From Motilibacter aurantiacus (GTDB lineage Bacteria; Actinomycetota; Actinomycetes; Motilibacterales; Motilibacteraceae): a stretch of 64,000 bases of DNA. Location: NCBI RefSeq assembly GCF_011250645.1, contig NZ_JAANNO010000003.1, positions 62,001 through 126,000 on the forward strand. The letters are read 5' to 3'. Numbering within the stretch: position 1 is the first letter of the stretch; every line of letters starts with the position of its first letter. A program made the position numbers and the translations under genes. The notes beneath the pieces were generated by a model. It searched no databases, was not told where the DNA came from, and saw only the letters and a program-made list of their open reading frames with translations. This document shows positions 43,974-53,020 of the stretch, one piece after another.

Positions 43974-45311
43974 TCAGAGCACGGGCAGGTAGCGGTTCAG
44001 CTCGAACGGGGTGACCTCGCGGCGGTACTCCACCCACTCCTGGCGCTTGTTGCGCAGGAAGAAGTCGAACACGTGCTCGCCCAGCGTCTCGGCGACGAGC
44101 TCGCTGCCCTCCATGACGCGGATCGCCTCGGCGAGGTTCGACGGCAGCGGGTTGATCCCCAGCGCGCGGCGCTCGGAGTCGGTCAGCGACCAGACGTCGT
44201 CCTCGGCGCCCTCGGGGAGCTCGTAGCCCTGCTCGATGCCCTTGAGCCCGGCCGCGAGCAGCACCGCGAAGGTGAGGTACGGGTTGCACGCCGTGTCGGG
44301 CGAGCGGATCTCGATGCGCGTCGAGCCGCCCTTGTTCGGCTTGTACATCGGCACCCGGACCAGCGCGGAGCGGTTGTTGTGGCCCCAGCAGATGAACGCG
44401 GGCGCCTCGTTCTCACCGGAGAGGCGCTTGTAGGAGTTCACCCACTGGTTGGTGACCGCGGTGATCTCGGAGGCGTGGCGCAGCAGCCCGGCGATGAAGG
44501 AGCGGCCCACCTTCGACAGCTGGTACGGCGCCCCCGCCTCGTGGAAGGCGTTGCGGTCGCCCTCGAAGAGCGAGAGATGGGTATGCATGCCGGAGCCGGG
44601 GAACTCGGTGAACGGCTTGGGCATGAAGGAGGCCTGCACCTCCTGCTCGAGCGCGACCTGCTTCATGACGAGGCGGAACGTCATGAGGTTGTCCGCCGTC
44701 GTCAGCGCGTCGGCGTAGCGCAGGTCGATCTCCTGCTGGCCGGGCGCGCCCTCGTGGTGGCTGAACTCCACCGAGATGCCCATGGACTCGAGCATGGTGA
44801 TCGCGGCGCGGCGGAAGTCGTGGCCGATGCTGTGCGGGGTGTTGTCGAAGTAGCCGGCGCGGTCCACGGGGACCGGCCGCCCGTCGGGGGCGAGCTCCTT
44901 CTCGAAGAGGAAGAACTCGACCTCGGGGTGGGTGTAGAAGCTGAACCCCAGGTCGGCCGCCCGGCTCAGGGTGCGCTTGAGCACGTAGCGCGGGTCGGCG
45001 AACGACGGGGAGCCGTCCGGCATGAGGATGTCGCAGAACATGCGCGCAACGCCCGGGGACTCCGCGCGCCACGGCAGGATCTGGAACGTGGTCGGGTCGG
45101 GCTTCGCGAGCATGTCGGACTCGTAGACCCGGGCGAAGCCCTCGATGGCCGACCCGTCGAACCCGATGCCCTCGTTGAAGGCGGCCTCGAGCTCGGCCGG
45201 CGCGACCGCCACGGACTTCAAGAAGCCGAGGACGTCGGTGAACCACAGCCGTACGAAACGGATGTCGCGTTCCTCGATCGTCCGGAGGACGAACTCTTCC
45301 TGCCTACCCAT
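43974..45311 (-). CDS. glnA2: Glutamine synthetase-like protein GlnA2
   Basis: The 445-aa protein belongs to the GS family without the GSI-beta insert. Motifs include RFVRLWFTDVLGFLKSV, GIGFDGSAIEGFARV, EVEFFLFE, FMPKPFTEFPGSGMHTHLSL and NPYLTFAVLLAAGLKGI. The position equal to the adenylylated tyrosine of GlnA reads DDVWSLTDSE, so GlnE should not modify it. In Streptomyces GlnA2 works as a gamma-glutamylpolyamine synthetase, and in mycobacteria glnA2 follows glnE. ATG 45311 has AGGAGG 7 nt upstream. It is the first gene of the glnA2-SRPBCC-glnE operon. Confidence 0.93.
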   Translation of the reverse strand: MGRQEEFVLRTIEERDIRFVRLWFTDVLGFLKSVAVAPAELEAAFNEGIGFDGSAIEGFARVYESDMLAKPDPTTFQILPWRAESPGVARMFCDILMPDGSPSFADPRYVLKRTLSRAADLGFSFYTHPEVEFFLFEKELAPDGRPVPVDRAGYFDNTPHSIGHDFRRAAITMLESMGISVEFSHHEGAPGQQEIDLRYADALTTADNLMTFRLVMKQVALEQEVQASFMPKPFTEFPGSGMHTHLSLFEGDRNAFHEAGAPYQLSKVGRSFIAGLLRHASEITAVTNQWVNSYKRLSGENEAPAFICWGHNNRSALVRVPMYKPNKGGSTRIEIRSPDTACNPYLTFAVLLAAGLKGIEQGYELPEGAEDDVWSLTDSERRALGINPLPSNLAEAIRVMEGSELVAETLGEHVFDFFLRNKRQEWVEYRREVTPFELNRYLPVL

Positions 45312-45334
45312 GGGCGCATCCTCCTACGAACCGT

Positions 45335-45350
45335 GTGTCGCCGAGGTTAC
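45335..45350 (-). promoter_or_regulatory. Degenerate GlnR-like box pair upstream of glnA2
   Basis: On the minus strand GTAAC-N6-GACAC lies 24-39 bp upstream of the glnA2 ATG. It matches GTnAC-N6-GAAAC with one mismatch; without further boxes this could be chance. Confidence 0.3.
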
Positions 45351-45386
45351 GGGGCCGCCGCGTGTCGTGAAGAGTGCTCGCGCGCC

Positions 45387-45392
45387 TAGGCT
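45387..45392 (+). promoter_or_regulatory. -10 hexamer TAGGCT of nadE
   Basis: TAGGCT ends 6 nt before GTG 45399. Confidence 0.55.
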
Positions 45393-45398
45393 CGTGCC

Positions 45399-47243
45399 GT
45401 GCCTCAGTTGCGAATCGCGCTCGCTCAGGTCAACCCGGTCGTCGGCGCCGTCACGGCCAACGCCCAGCTCGTGGTCGACAGCGTCCGGGCCGCCACGGGG
45501 CAGGGCGCCCACCTCGTCGCGCTGCCCGAGCTCGCGCTCACCGGATATCCCGTCGAGGACCTCGCGCTCCGCAAGACCTTCCAGGCCGCGTCCCGCCGGC
45601 AGCTGGACGCGCTGGCGGTGCGGCTGGCGGACGAGGGCCTCGGGGACACGGTCGTCGTCGTCGGCTACCTCGACGCGCTGACCGACGCGGTGCCCCAGCT
45701 CGGCAAGCCCGCCGGCTGCCCGCAGAACTCCGCCGCGTTCCTGCACGGCGGCCGCGTGGTCGCACGCTACGCCAAGCACCACCTGCCCAACTACGGCGTC
45801 TTCGACGAGTACCGCTACTTCGTCCCGGGCAACTCGCTGGCCGTCGTCCGGGTGCACGGCGTCGACGTCGCGCTCGTCATCTGCGAGGACCTGTGGCAGG
45901 ACGGCGGCCCCGCAGCCGTCGCGCGCGAGGCCCGCGCCGGGCTGCTCCTCGTCGTGAACGCCTCGCCCTACGAGCGCAACAAGGACGACGCCCGCGTGGA
46001 GCTGCTGCGGCGCCGGGCGGCCGAGGCCGGCTGCGCCGCGGCGTACGTGAACATGGTCGGGGGCCAGGACGAGCTGGTCTTCGACGGCGACTCGATGGCG
46101 GTATCCGCCGAGGGCACCATCCTGGCCCGCGCCCCGCAGTTCGAGGAGGCGATGCTGTACGTCGACCTCGAGCTGCCGGCAGCGACGGCCTCCGAGGACG
46201 ACACCCGCAGCCACCTCGAGGCGCCCGACGGCAGCCGGGTGCGGATCGAGCGGTCGGTGGTCTCCGCCGAGCCGGCCCCGGCGTACGACCCGGCCCCGGC
46301 TCCCGTGGCCGAGCGGACCGCCGACGAGGCGGAGGTCTACGGCGCGCTCGTCCTCGGGCTGCGGGACTACGTCCGCAAGAACGGCTTCCGGTCGGTCGCC
46401 CTGGGCCTGTCCGGCGGCATCGACTCCGCGCTCACCGCGGCCATCGCGTGCGACGCGATCGGCGCGGACAACGTCCACGGCGTCTCGCTGCCGAGCCGCT
46501 ACTCCTCCGACCACTCCAAGGGCGACGCTGCCGACCTGGCCGAGCGCACCGGGGTGCACTACTCGACCGTCGCGATCGCGCCGATGGTCGACGCGTTCAT
46601 GGGCGAGCTCGAGCTGACCGGGCTCGCGGAGGAGAACCTGCAGGCGCGCGTGCGCGGCACGACGTTGATGGGCCTGTCGAACCAGCACGGGCACCTCGTG
46701 CTCGCGACGGGCAACAAGAGCGAGCTCGCCGTCGGCTACTCGACCCTGTACGGCGACGCGGTGGGGGGCTACGCACCACTCAAGGACGTCCCGAAGACGC
46801 TGGTCTGGGGCCTGTCCCGGTGGCGCAACCGGGTGGCTGAGGAGCGCGGCGAGCGCCCTCCGATTCCGGAGAGCTCGATCACGAAAGAGCCTTCGGCCGA
46901 GCTGCGGCCCGACCAGCGCGACACGGACTCGCTGCCGGACTACACACTGCTCGACGCGGTGCTCGACCTCTACGTGGAGCAGGACCTCGGGGTGGCGGAC
47001 ATCGTCGCCGCCGGGTTCGACCCCGACCTCGTCGAGCGCATCCTGCGCATGGTCGACGCCGCCGAGTACAAGCGGCGGCAGTACCCGCCGGGCCCGAAGA
47101 TCTCGGCCCGCAACTTCGGGCGCGACCGCCGACTGCCCATCACCAGCCGCTGGCGGGAGACGGCCCCGGGCGCGCACGCGCGGACGGAGCCCCCGGCCGT
47201 GACCTCCCCGCCCGGCGAGGGGTCTGCGGTCACCGGCCCCTGA
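45399..47243 (+). CDS. nadE: Glutamine-dependent NAD+ synthetase
   Basis: The 614-aa enzyme amidates nicotinic acid adenine dinucleotide. Its N-terminal nitrilase-type glutaminase holds the catalytic triad: Glu in LPELALTGYPVEDL, Lys in YAKHHLPNYGVFDE and Cys162 in LVICEDLWQDGG. The C-terminal synthetase has the ATP-pyrophosphatase loop GLSGGIDSALTAA, SSDHSKGDAADLAE and LATGNKSELAVGYSTLYGD. The glutaminase half supplies ammonia from glutamine by an internal tunnel. GTG 45399 has no ribosome site; TAGGCT lies 6 nt upstream. A disordered tail (about 585-614) follows the conserved RR-P end. Confidence 0.96.
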   Translation: MPQLRIALAQVNPVVGAVTANAQLVVDSVRAATGQGAHLVALPELALTGYPVEDLALRKTFQAASRRQLDALAVRLADEGLGDTVVVVGYLDALTDAVPQLGKPAGCPQNSAAFLHGGRVVARYAKHHLPNYGVFDEYRYFVPGNSLAVVRVHGVDVALVICEDLWQDGGPAAVAREARAGLLLVVNASPYERNKDDARVELLRRRAAEAGCAAAYVNMVGGQDELVFDGDSMAVSAEGTILARAPQFEEAMLYVDLELPAATASEDDTRSHLEAPDGSRVRIERSVVSAEPAPAYDPAPAPVAERTADEAEVYGALVLGLRDYVRKNGFRSVALGLSGGIDSALTAAIACDAIGADNVHGVSLPSRYSSDHSKGDAADLAERTGVHYSTVAIAPMVDAFMGELELTGLAEENLQARVRGTTLMGLSNQHGHLVLATGNKSELAVGYSTLYGDAVGGYAPLKDVPKTLVWGLSRWRNRVAEERGERPPIPESSITKEPSAELRPDQRDTDSLPDYTLLDAVLDLYVEQDLGVADIVAAGFDPDLVERILRMVDAAEYKRRQYPPGPKISARNFGRDRRLPITSRWRETAPGAHARTEPPAVTSPPGEGSAVTGP

Positions 47244-47337
47244 GAGCCTGCGCGACGGCGCCGACAGGCCCGTCGGTGGCACGATGGCAGCAGTCCGGGG
47301 ACGCGTCGGAGCGCCTCGAGATGCGCAAGGAGCCCTC

Positions 47338-48171
47338 ATGTCCGAGCCCAGCCACTTCTCGTCCCTGCCTGCCGGGCGCCGCGTCACGGTGCGCGACGTG
47401 GCGGAGGCCAAGGCCCGTGGCGAGCGCTGGCCCATGCTCACGGCCTACGACGCCCTGACGGCCGCGGTCTTCGAGGAGGCGGGGGTCCCCGTCCTGCTGG
47501 TCGGGGACAGCGCGGGCACGACGGTCTTCGGCCACGCCACCACCGTCCCCGTGACGGTCGACGACCTGCTCCCCCTCGTCGCGGCCGTCGTCCGCGGGAC
47601 GAGCCGGGCCCTGGTGGTCGCGGACCTGCCCTTCGGCAGCTACCAGGCCTCCCCGGCCCAGGCGCTGGAGTCCGCGGCCCGGTTCCTCAAGGAGGGCGGC
47701 GCCCACGCGGTGAAGCTGGAGGGCGGCCGGCGCGTCCTCGGGCAGGTCGAGACGCTCGTCGCCGCCGGGGTGCCCGTCATGGGCCACCTGGGGCTGACGC
47801 CGCAGTCGGTGAACGCGTTCGGGGGCTACCGGGTCCAGGGTCGCGGCGCGGCCGGCGACCAGCTGGTCGAGGACGCGCTCGCGCTCGAGGCCGCGGGAGC
47901 GTTCGCGATCGTGCTCGAGGTCGTCCCCGCCGAGCTCGCCGAGCGGGTGACCAAGGCCCTGGCGATCCCGACCGTGGGCATCGGCGCGGGCCCCGCGACC
48001 GACGCCCAGGTGCTGGTCTGGCAGGACATGGCAGGGCTCACGCCGGGCCGTCCGCCCAAGTTCGTCAAGCGGTACGCCGACGTCCGCGGGGTGCTCACCG
48101 ACGCGGCCCGGCGGTTCGCCGACGACGTCGTCGCCGGCACCTATCCGCCGGAGGAGAACACCTACCACTGA
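47338..48171 (+). CDS. panB: Ketopantoate hydroxymethyltransferase
   Basis: PanB makes ketopantoate from 2-oxoisovalerate and methylene-tetrahydrofolate, the first step to pantothenate and CoA. The 277-aa barrel shows MLTAYDALTAAVFEEAGVPVLLVGDSAGTTVFG, the metal ligands around GDS and the later Asp in VADLPFG, KLEGG, GHLGLTPQSV and VGIGAGPATDAQVLVWQD. ATG 47338 has AAGGAG 6 nt upstream. It is alone on the plus strand between nadE and an amino-acid permease. Confidence 0.96.
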   Translation: MSEPSHFSSLPAGRRVTVRDVAEAKARGERWPMLTAYDALTAAVFEEAGVPVLLVGDSAGTTVFGHATTVPVTVDDLLPLVAAVVRGTSRALVVADLPFGSYQASPAQALESAARFLKEGGAHAVKLEGGRRVLGQVETLVAAGVPVMGHLGLTPQSVNAFGGYRVQGRGAAGDQLVEDALALEAAGAFAIVLEVVPAELAERVTKALAIPTVGIGAGPATDAQVLVWQDMAGLTPGRPPKFVKRYADVRGVLTDAARRFADDVVAGTYPPEENTYH

Positions 48172-48304
48172 GCCCGCGGCCCACCGGCACGCACGCCGCC
48201 CGCTTCTCCAGGCACACTCGTCGTTCGGGGCACGTTCCCGCACCGGCCGCTTCGACCCTGCACAATGACGCGGCGCACCTCGACGACACGCCCGGAGGAC
48301 CGAG

Positions 48305-49747
48305 TTGACAGCTGAGATCACCACGCTTGCAGGCCCCGTCACAGGCCTACCGCTTGAGAAGGGTCTGCGCCGCAACGCGATATCGGCGTTCGGAAGCGCG
48401 GTGATCGGCCTCGCCTCGACCGCCCCCGCGTACAGCCTCGCCGTCACCGTCGGGCTGCTCGCGGACGAGGCGGGTGGCCACGCCGCCGGGATCATGCTCC
48501 TCGCGGTCGTCCCCATGCTTCTGGTGGCCCTCGCGTACCGCGAGCTCAACGCCCACGAGCCCGACGCGGGGACGACCTTCGCCTGGGTCGCCCGCGCCTT
48601 CGGCCCACGCACGGGCTGGCTCGGGGGCTGGGCCGTCGTGGTGTCGTCCCTGTTCGTCATGGCGAGCCTCGCGCAGGTCGCCGCGCAGTACCTCTTCCTG
48701 CTCGTCGGCGCCGACGGGCTGGCCGACTCGCGCGTCGCCCAGCTCGTCGCCGGCCTGGTCTGGATCGGGCTGCTCACGTGGCTGTGCAGCCGGGGCATCA
48801 CGACGACCGCCGCGACCCAGACCGCGCTGCTGCTCATCGAGCTCGTGCTGCTGGTCGTGTTCGCCGGGAAGGCGCTCTGGGAGGTCCTGATCGTCGGCCA
48901 CCCCGGCTCGACGACCCCGGACGCCACCTGGCTCGACCCCTTCGGCGCGGGCATGGGCGCGACCTGGACCGGCCTGCTGCTGGCGGTCTTCCTCTACTGG
49001 GGATGGGACAGCAGCTTCTCCGTCAACGAGGAGACGGCGGCGCCGCGGCGCGGGCCGGCCGTCGCGGCCCTCGTCGCGATCGGCATCCTCGTCGTGATCC
49101 TCGTCGGGGCGACGGTGGCCGTGATCGCCTGGGGCGGCATCGAGCGCACCGCGGCCCTGGGCGACGAGGACGTTCTCGCCGCCTTCGCGCAGGAGGTCCT
49201 CGGAGGCCAAGGCGGAAATCTGCTGCTGCTGTGCGTGCTCTCCAGCGCGGTGGCCGGCACCCAGACGACCATCGTGCCGATGGTCCGCACGGTGCTGTCG
49301 ATGGGCGCGCACGGCGCGATGCCCGCTCCGCTCGCCCGGGTCGAGAAGGACAGCGGCTCTCCCGCCGTGGCCACGTGGGTCATCGGCGGGATCTCCGCCG
49401 CGCTGTTCGTCGCCTTCCTCATGTCCAGCGAGAACGCCCTCGCCGACTCGGTCGAGGCCACGGCGCTCGGCATCTGCGCCTACTACGGGCTCACCTGCGC
49501 TGCGGTTCCGGCGTACTTCCGCGGACACCTGTCCGGCCGGCGCAACCTGCTCTTCCGGGTGGTCGTGCCGATCGGCGGAGCGGCGTGCATGATCGCGCTG
49601 CTCATCGGGTCGGTCACCTCGCTGCTCGAGGGCGAGTCCAAGGTCTTCGGCATCGCGACGCCGGTCCTCTTCGCCGCCGGCGCGTTCGCTGCGGGCCTCG
49701 TGCTGATGGCCACCCAACGGCGCGGGGCCTACTTCACAAGCCGGTGA
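48305..49747 (+). CDS. APC superfamily amino-acid permease
   Basis: The 480-aa protein has about twelve membrane helices. The first helix motif (ISAFGSAVIGLASTAPAYSLAVTVGLL) and the DAGTTFAWVARAFGPRTGWLGGWAVV segment fit amino acid-polyamine-organocation carriers; WGWDSSFSVNEETAAPRRG is the typical helix 6 to loop region. Substrate cannot be read from sequence. TTG 48305 follows GGAGG by 6-7 nt. Its 3' end overlaps the convergent F420 reductase gene by 14 bp. Confidence 0.92.
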   Translation: MTAEITTLAGPVTGLPLEKGLRRNAISAFGSAVIGLASTAPAYSLAVTVGLLADEAGGHAAGIMLLAVVPMLLVALAYRELNAHEPDAGTTFAWVARAFGPRTGWLGGWAVVVSSLFVMASLAQVAAQYLFLLVGADGLADSRVAQLVAGLVWIGLLTWLCSRGITTTAATQTALLLIELVLLVVFAGKALWEVLIVGHPGSTTPDATWLDPFGAGMGATWTGLLLAVFLYWGWDSSFSVNEETAAPRRGPAVAALVAIGILVVILVGATVAVIAWGGIERTAALGDEDVLAAFAQEVLGGQGGNLLLLCVLSSAVAGTQTTIVPMVRTVLSMGAHGAMPAPLARVEKDSGSPAVATWVIGGISAALFVAFLMSSENALADSVEATALGICAYYGLTCAAVPAYFRGHLSGRRNLLFRVVVPIGGAACMIALLIGSVTSLLEGESKVFGIATPVLFAAGAFAAGLVLMATQRRGAYFTSR

Positions 49748-50414
49748 CGCGTATCCCGGCGTGCGTCCGGTGGCGGCGGTTGACCGAGATCAGGTTCGCG
49801 GTCAACGCCTCCACCTGGGCGGCCGAGCGCAGCCGGCCGGCGTAGACGCCGCGTACGCCCGGGAGCCGGGAGGCGAGCGCCTGCACGGTGTCCGTCGCCT
49901 CCCGGTCGTCCCCCACGACCATGACGTCGAGGTCGAGGCTCTCCACCTGCGGGTCGAGGAGCACGACCGCGGAGATGTGGTGGAAGGCCCCCACCACACG
50001 GCTGCCGGGCAGCAGCCGCTGCGCCTGAAGGCACGCGCTGCCTTCCTCGACGGGCAGCGCGTACGCCCCCCGCTCGTCGAAGCCGAGCGGGTTCACGCAG
50101 TCGACGACGACCTTGCCGTCGAGGGCCTCGCCGCATCCCTCCAGGAGTGCGGCGTGCCCGTCCCACGGAACCGCGACCACCACGACGTCGGCGGCCCGCG
50201 CGCACTCGAGGTTGTCGGCCCCGCGCACCGAGCCGCCCCCGAGCGGCAGGCTCTGCGCGGCGGCGACCGCGCGCTCGGCGTCGCGCGAGCCGATCACGAC
50301 CTGCTGGCCCGCAGCGGCGAAGCGGGCCGCCAGCCCGCGCCCGAGGTCTCCTGTCCCTCCGAGGACACCGAGGACGACACCGCTCACATCGGGAAGCTCG
50401 AAAGAGGTCGGCAT
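49734..50414 (-). CDS. NADPH:F420 oxidoreductase family protein
   Basis: The 226-aa protein has an N-terminal nucleotide loop VLGVLGGTGDLGRGLAARFAAAGQQVVIGSRD, VVVVAVPWDGHAALLEG, a VDCVNPLGFDERGAY turn and VGAFHHISAVVLLDP, the pattern of F420-dependent NADP reductases. These exchange hydride between coenzyme F420 and NADP, which fits an F420-making actinobacterium. ATG 50414 lacks a ribosome site; GACGAT sits 6 nt upstream as a weak -10. Confidence 0.87.
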   Translation of the reverse strand: MPTSFELPDVSGVVLGVLGGTGDLGRGLAARFAAAGQQVVIGSRDAERAVAAAQSLPLGGGSVRGADNLECARAADVVVVAVPWDGHAALLEGCGEALDGKVVVDCVNPLGFDERGAYALPVEEGSACLQAQRLLPGSRVVGAFHHISAVVLLDPQVESLDLDVMVVGDDREATDTVQALASRLPGVRGVYAGRLRSAAQVEALTANLISVNRRHRTHAGIRVTGL

Positions 50415-50727
50415 GAGGCGATCGTCGCACCGGTCGTCCGCAGCGACCGCATCGGCCGGACGCCGCTGCCCTGCTCGGCCGACAGGGCACTCCTGTGGCC
50501 GCTGCAATCTCCGTGTGCATTGAATGGGCGGACCCGACGACCAAAGCCGACTTCAGGTGCCGAGGCCGTCAATCACAACGCCCGCACCTGCAGCTCGTGG
50601 GGAACGGCACGACGTGGGCTTCGGTCATCGATGTTGGCAGACCCAGCGCTGAAGTGCGATCTTTGCGGGTAAAGGTGCGTCCGGGCCCGCCGGGCGGTCC
50701 GCCAATCGCGAAGCTCAGGAGGCACTC
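50415..50727 (+). promoter_or_regulatory. Upstream region of the DUF1508/H1-like gene
   Basis: This 313-bp region contains TTGGCA (50634-50639) and GATCTT (50658-50663) with an 18-bp spacer, a plausible promoter for the next gene, and AGGAGG at 50717-50722 as its ribosome site. GC content is lower than in neighbouring genes. No open frame in it looks coding. Confidence 0.45.
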
Positions 50728-51798
50728 GTGCCAGCAACGTTCGTTCTGAAGAAGGATCGGGCCGGCCGGTTCAAGTTCGAGGTCGTCAACCGCAACAAGG
50801 TCATCGCCTCCTCGACCAACACCTACAGCGTCAAGACCCTCGCGCAGAACGCCATCCGAGCCATCGCCCCTGAGGCGGCGATCGACGACCAGACCCTCGT
50901 CGCGCGCAAGGCGCCCGCGGGCACGACGGCCGGAGCCAGGAAGGCCGCCTCCGCCGTCGCGAAGAAGACAACCGCCACGGCCAAGAAAACCGCGGCCACG
51001 GCGAAGAAGACGGCGGAGACCGCGAAGAAGTCGGTCACCGGCGCCAGGAAGGCGGCGTCGGCCGGCACGGCGAAGAAGGCACCGGCCGCACCGCGGGGCG
51101 GCGCCGCGCGCAGCACGACGCGGGCCACCGGCGTGCGCACCGCGGCGACGAGAGCGGCCAAGGCCGCTCCGGCCAAGGCGACGACGGTCAAGGCGACGAC
51201 GGCCAAGGCGACGACGGCCAAGGCGACTGCCACGAAGACCGTTGCGACCAAGACCGTTGCCACGAAGCCCGCCGCCACGAGAGGCAGGGCCACGAAGACA
51301 ACGACCTCCGGGGCCGGTGCCAAGGCTCCCGCGAAGAGCACTGCGGTGAAGGCCACTGCCACGAAGGCTGCGGCGACGAGGGCCGCTGCGACGAAGGGCA
51401 CTGCGGCGAGAAGCACGGCCGCGAAGAGCACTGCCGCGAAGGGCACTGCGGTGAAGAGCACTGCAGCGAAGACTTCCGCGCGCGGCACCACCGGGCGGGC
51501 GACGCCCGGCCGGACGGCCACTCCGGCTGCGACACCGCGCAAGGCGGCCGCGCGTACGCGGGCCGCGTCCACCGCCACGGCTCGTGGGACCGCATTGACC
51601 GGCCCCGCGAGGCGCACTGCGAAGCAGGCTGCTCCCACTGCCGTGGAGCAGGAGCAGCAGGCCACGGCAGCGCCGGCGCCGGCGCCCGTCGAGACGGCCC
51701 CGGCGGCAGCAGCACCGACGCCTCCGCCCTCCCCCTCGGCACCCGCCCCCACGACGCCCGCCTCGCCCGCACCCGAGCAGGGGCCCGGGGAGTCCTGA
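50728..51798 (+). CDS. DUF1508 (YegP-like) domain fused to a histone H1-like Lys/Ala/Thr tail
   Basis: The 356-aa protein starts at GTG 50728 behind AGGAGG. Residues 3-45 form one DUF1508 module (FVLKKDRAGRFKFEVVNRNKVIASSTNTYSVKTLAQNAI). Residues 60-300 are almost only Lys, Ala, Thr, Arg and Ser in AAK, KKT and KATA-type repeats, like eukaryotic H1 tails and mycobacterial HupB. The last 55 residues are Pro/Ala-rich and acidic. Such tails bind DNA without sequence specificity, so a nucleoid role is likely. The tail uses ACT (Thr) and GCT/GTT codons more than neighbouring genes. Confidence 0.85.
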   Translation: MPATFVLKKDRAGRFKFEVVNRNKVIASSTNTYSVKTLAQNAIRAIAPEAAIDDQTLVARKAPAGTTAGARKAASAVAKKTTATAKKTAATAKKTAETAKKSVTGARKAASAGTAKKAPAAPRGGAARSTTRATGVRTAATRAAKAAPAKATTVKATTAKATTAKATATKTVATKTVATKPAATRGRATKTTTSGAGAKAPAKSTAVKATATKAAATRAAATKGTAARSTAAKSTAAKGTAVKSTAAKTSARGTTGRATPGRTATPAATPRKAAARTRAASTATARGTALTGPARRTAKQAAPTAVEQEQQATAAPAPAPVETAPAAAAPTPPPSPSAPAPTTPASPAPEQGPGES

Positions 51799-51858
51799 GC
51801 CGGCTGTCCCGGCCGAGCGGCCCGGCGCCCCGCTGTGGGGTGTCGGGCCGCTGCGCTC

Positions 51859-52035
51859 TCAGTCGTCGTTCCAGCGCTCGTCGTTGTCCCACGCCTCGGT
51901 GCGCTCGGCGGCCGACGCGAGCGCGTTCTCCGCCTCCTGCCGGGTCGCGTACGGCCCCATGCGCTCGGAGCCCGGGCAGATCTGCTCGGTCTCGACGGTC
52001 TTGTGCCGCAGGCAGTACCAGTACTCGTGGCTCAT
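51859..52035 (-). CDS. Small conserved actinobacterial protein, 58 aa
   Basis: The product is MSHEYWYCLRHKTVETEQIC followed by PGSERMGPYATRQEAENALASAAERTEAW and an acidic end. The Cys-x2-His/Cys spacing (YCLRH, QICPG) could bind a metal, and the YATRQEAENAL part resembles SPOR-like repeats. Similar short proteins are found near map in actinobacteria. ATG 52035 has AAGGGG 8 nt upstream. It is divergent from map. Confidence 0.75.
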   Translation of the reverse strand: MSHEYWYCLRHKTVETEQICPGSERMGPYATRQEAENALASAAERTEAWDNDERWNDD

Positions 52036-52076
52036 CGTCGGCCCCTTCGGCGCCGGGCCGCTGCCCGTCGCTCGCC

Positions 52077-52082
52077 TAGACT
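52077..52082 (+). promoter_or_regulatory. -10 hexamer TAGACT of map
   Basis: TAGACT ends 6 nt before GTG 52089. Confidence 0.55.
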
Positions 52083-52088
52083 CGTTCC

Positions 52089-52943
52089 GTGGCAGTGCTC
52101 GTCCCGGGGTCCGTCTCCCCGCAGCGCAACGTTCCCACGCGCATCGCGCGGCCCGAGTACGTCGGCAAGCCCCGCCCCACCCGCTACACCGGGCCACACG
52201 TCATGGACGCCGCGACCGTCGAGCGCATCCGGCGGGCGGGACGGGTCGCGGCGGACGCGATGGAGGAGGCGGCGCGCCACATCCGGCCGGGCATCACGAC
52301 CGACGAGCTGGACCGCATCGGCCACGAGTACCTCGTCGCTCATGACGCGTATCCCTCGACGCTGGGCTACCGCGGCTTCCCGAAGTCGATGTGCACGTCG
52401 ATCAACGAGGTCATCTGCCACGGCATCCCCGACTCGACGGTGCTGCGCGACGGCGACATCGTCAACATCGACGTCACCGCCTACGTCGACGGCGTGCACG
52501 GCGACACGGATGCGACGTACCTCGTGGGCGACGTCGACGAGGAGTCGCGGCTGCTCGTCGAGCGGACCCGGGAAGCCCTGAGCCGCGCGATCAAGGCGGT
52601 ACGCCCGGGCCGGCAGGTCAACGTGATCGGCCGGGTGATCGAGTCGTACGCGAAGCGCTTCGGCTACGGCGTGGTCCGCGACTTCACCGGGCACGGCGTC
52701 GGACCGGTCTTCCACTCCGGCCTCGTCATCCCGCACTACGACGACCCCGCGGCGACCACCGTGATGGAGCCGGGGATGACGTTCACCATCGAGCCGATGC
52801 TCACCCTCGGGACGATCGAGTGGGAGATGTGGGACGACGGCTGGACCGTCGTCACCCGTGACCGGAAGCGCACTGCGCAGTTCGAGCACACCCTCGTGGT
52901 CACCGACACCGGCGCCGACGTCCTGACCCTGCCCAGCGCCTGA
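52089..52943 (+). CDS. map: Methionine aminopeptidase type I with N-terminal extension
   Basis: MetAP removes the initiator methionine from new proteins. The 284-aa product has the N-terminal Pro-rich extension of actinobacterial MetAP-c ([21 protein letters not shown]), thought to contact the ribosome, followed by the pita-bread fold. Metal ligands are seen in [23 protein letters not shown] (two Asp), [11 protein letters not shown] (His), FTIEPMLT (Glu) and QFEHTLVV (Glu). GTG 52089 lacks a ribosome site and follows TAGACT. Confidence 0.95.
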   Translation: MAVLVPGSVSPQRNVPTRIARPEYVGKPRPTRYTGPHVMDAATVERIRRAGRVAADAMEEAARHIRPGITTDELDRIGHEYLVAHDAYPSTLGYRGFPKSMCTSINEVICHGIPDSTVLRDGDIVNIDVTAYVDGVHGDTDATYLVGDVDEESRLLVERTREALSRAIKAVRPGRQVNVIGRVIESYAKRFGYGVVRDFTGHGVGPVFHSGLVIPHYDDPAATTVMEPGMTFTIEPMLTLGTIEWEMWDDGWTVVTRDRKRTAQFEHTLVVTDTGADVLTLPSA

Positions 52944-53020
52944 CGGCTCCCCACTCACCACGGAGGCGGCCCGCCCGGCAGTCGCCGGCCGAGCCGCCCC
53001 GTCCCGTCCAGTCGGCACCG

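Noticed and set aside
40474-43992. 1172-codon plus-strand frame
   Set aside because: Antisense to glnE, whose two nucleotidyltransferase domains are unambiguous.
45335-45350. A full GlnR operator for glnA2
   Set aside because: Only one degenerate box pair is present without the 11-bp array seen at glnA, so it is listed at low confidence only.
49734-49747. Tail-to-tail overlap of the permease and F420 reductase genes as a regulatory antisense
   Set aside because: Short 3' overlaps (also at 19941-19956 and 54860-54867) are common in compact genomes and carry no extra signal here.
51170-51480. Repeats in the H1-like gene as a non-coding satellite
   Set aside because: The repeats are in frame, encode AAK/KAT-type residues and the frame stays open over 356 codons.
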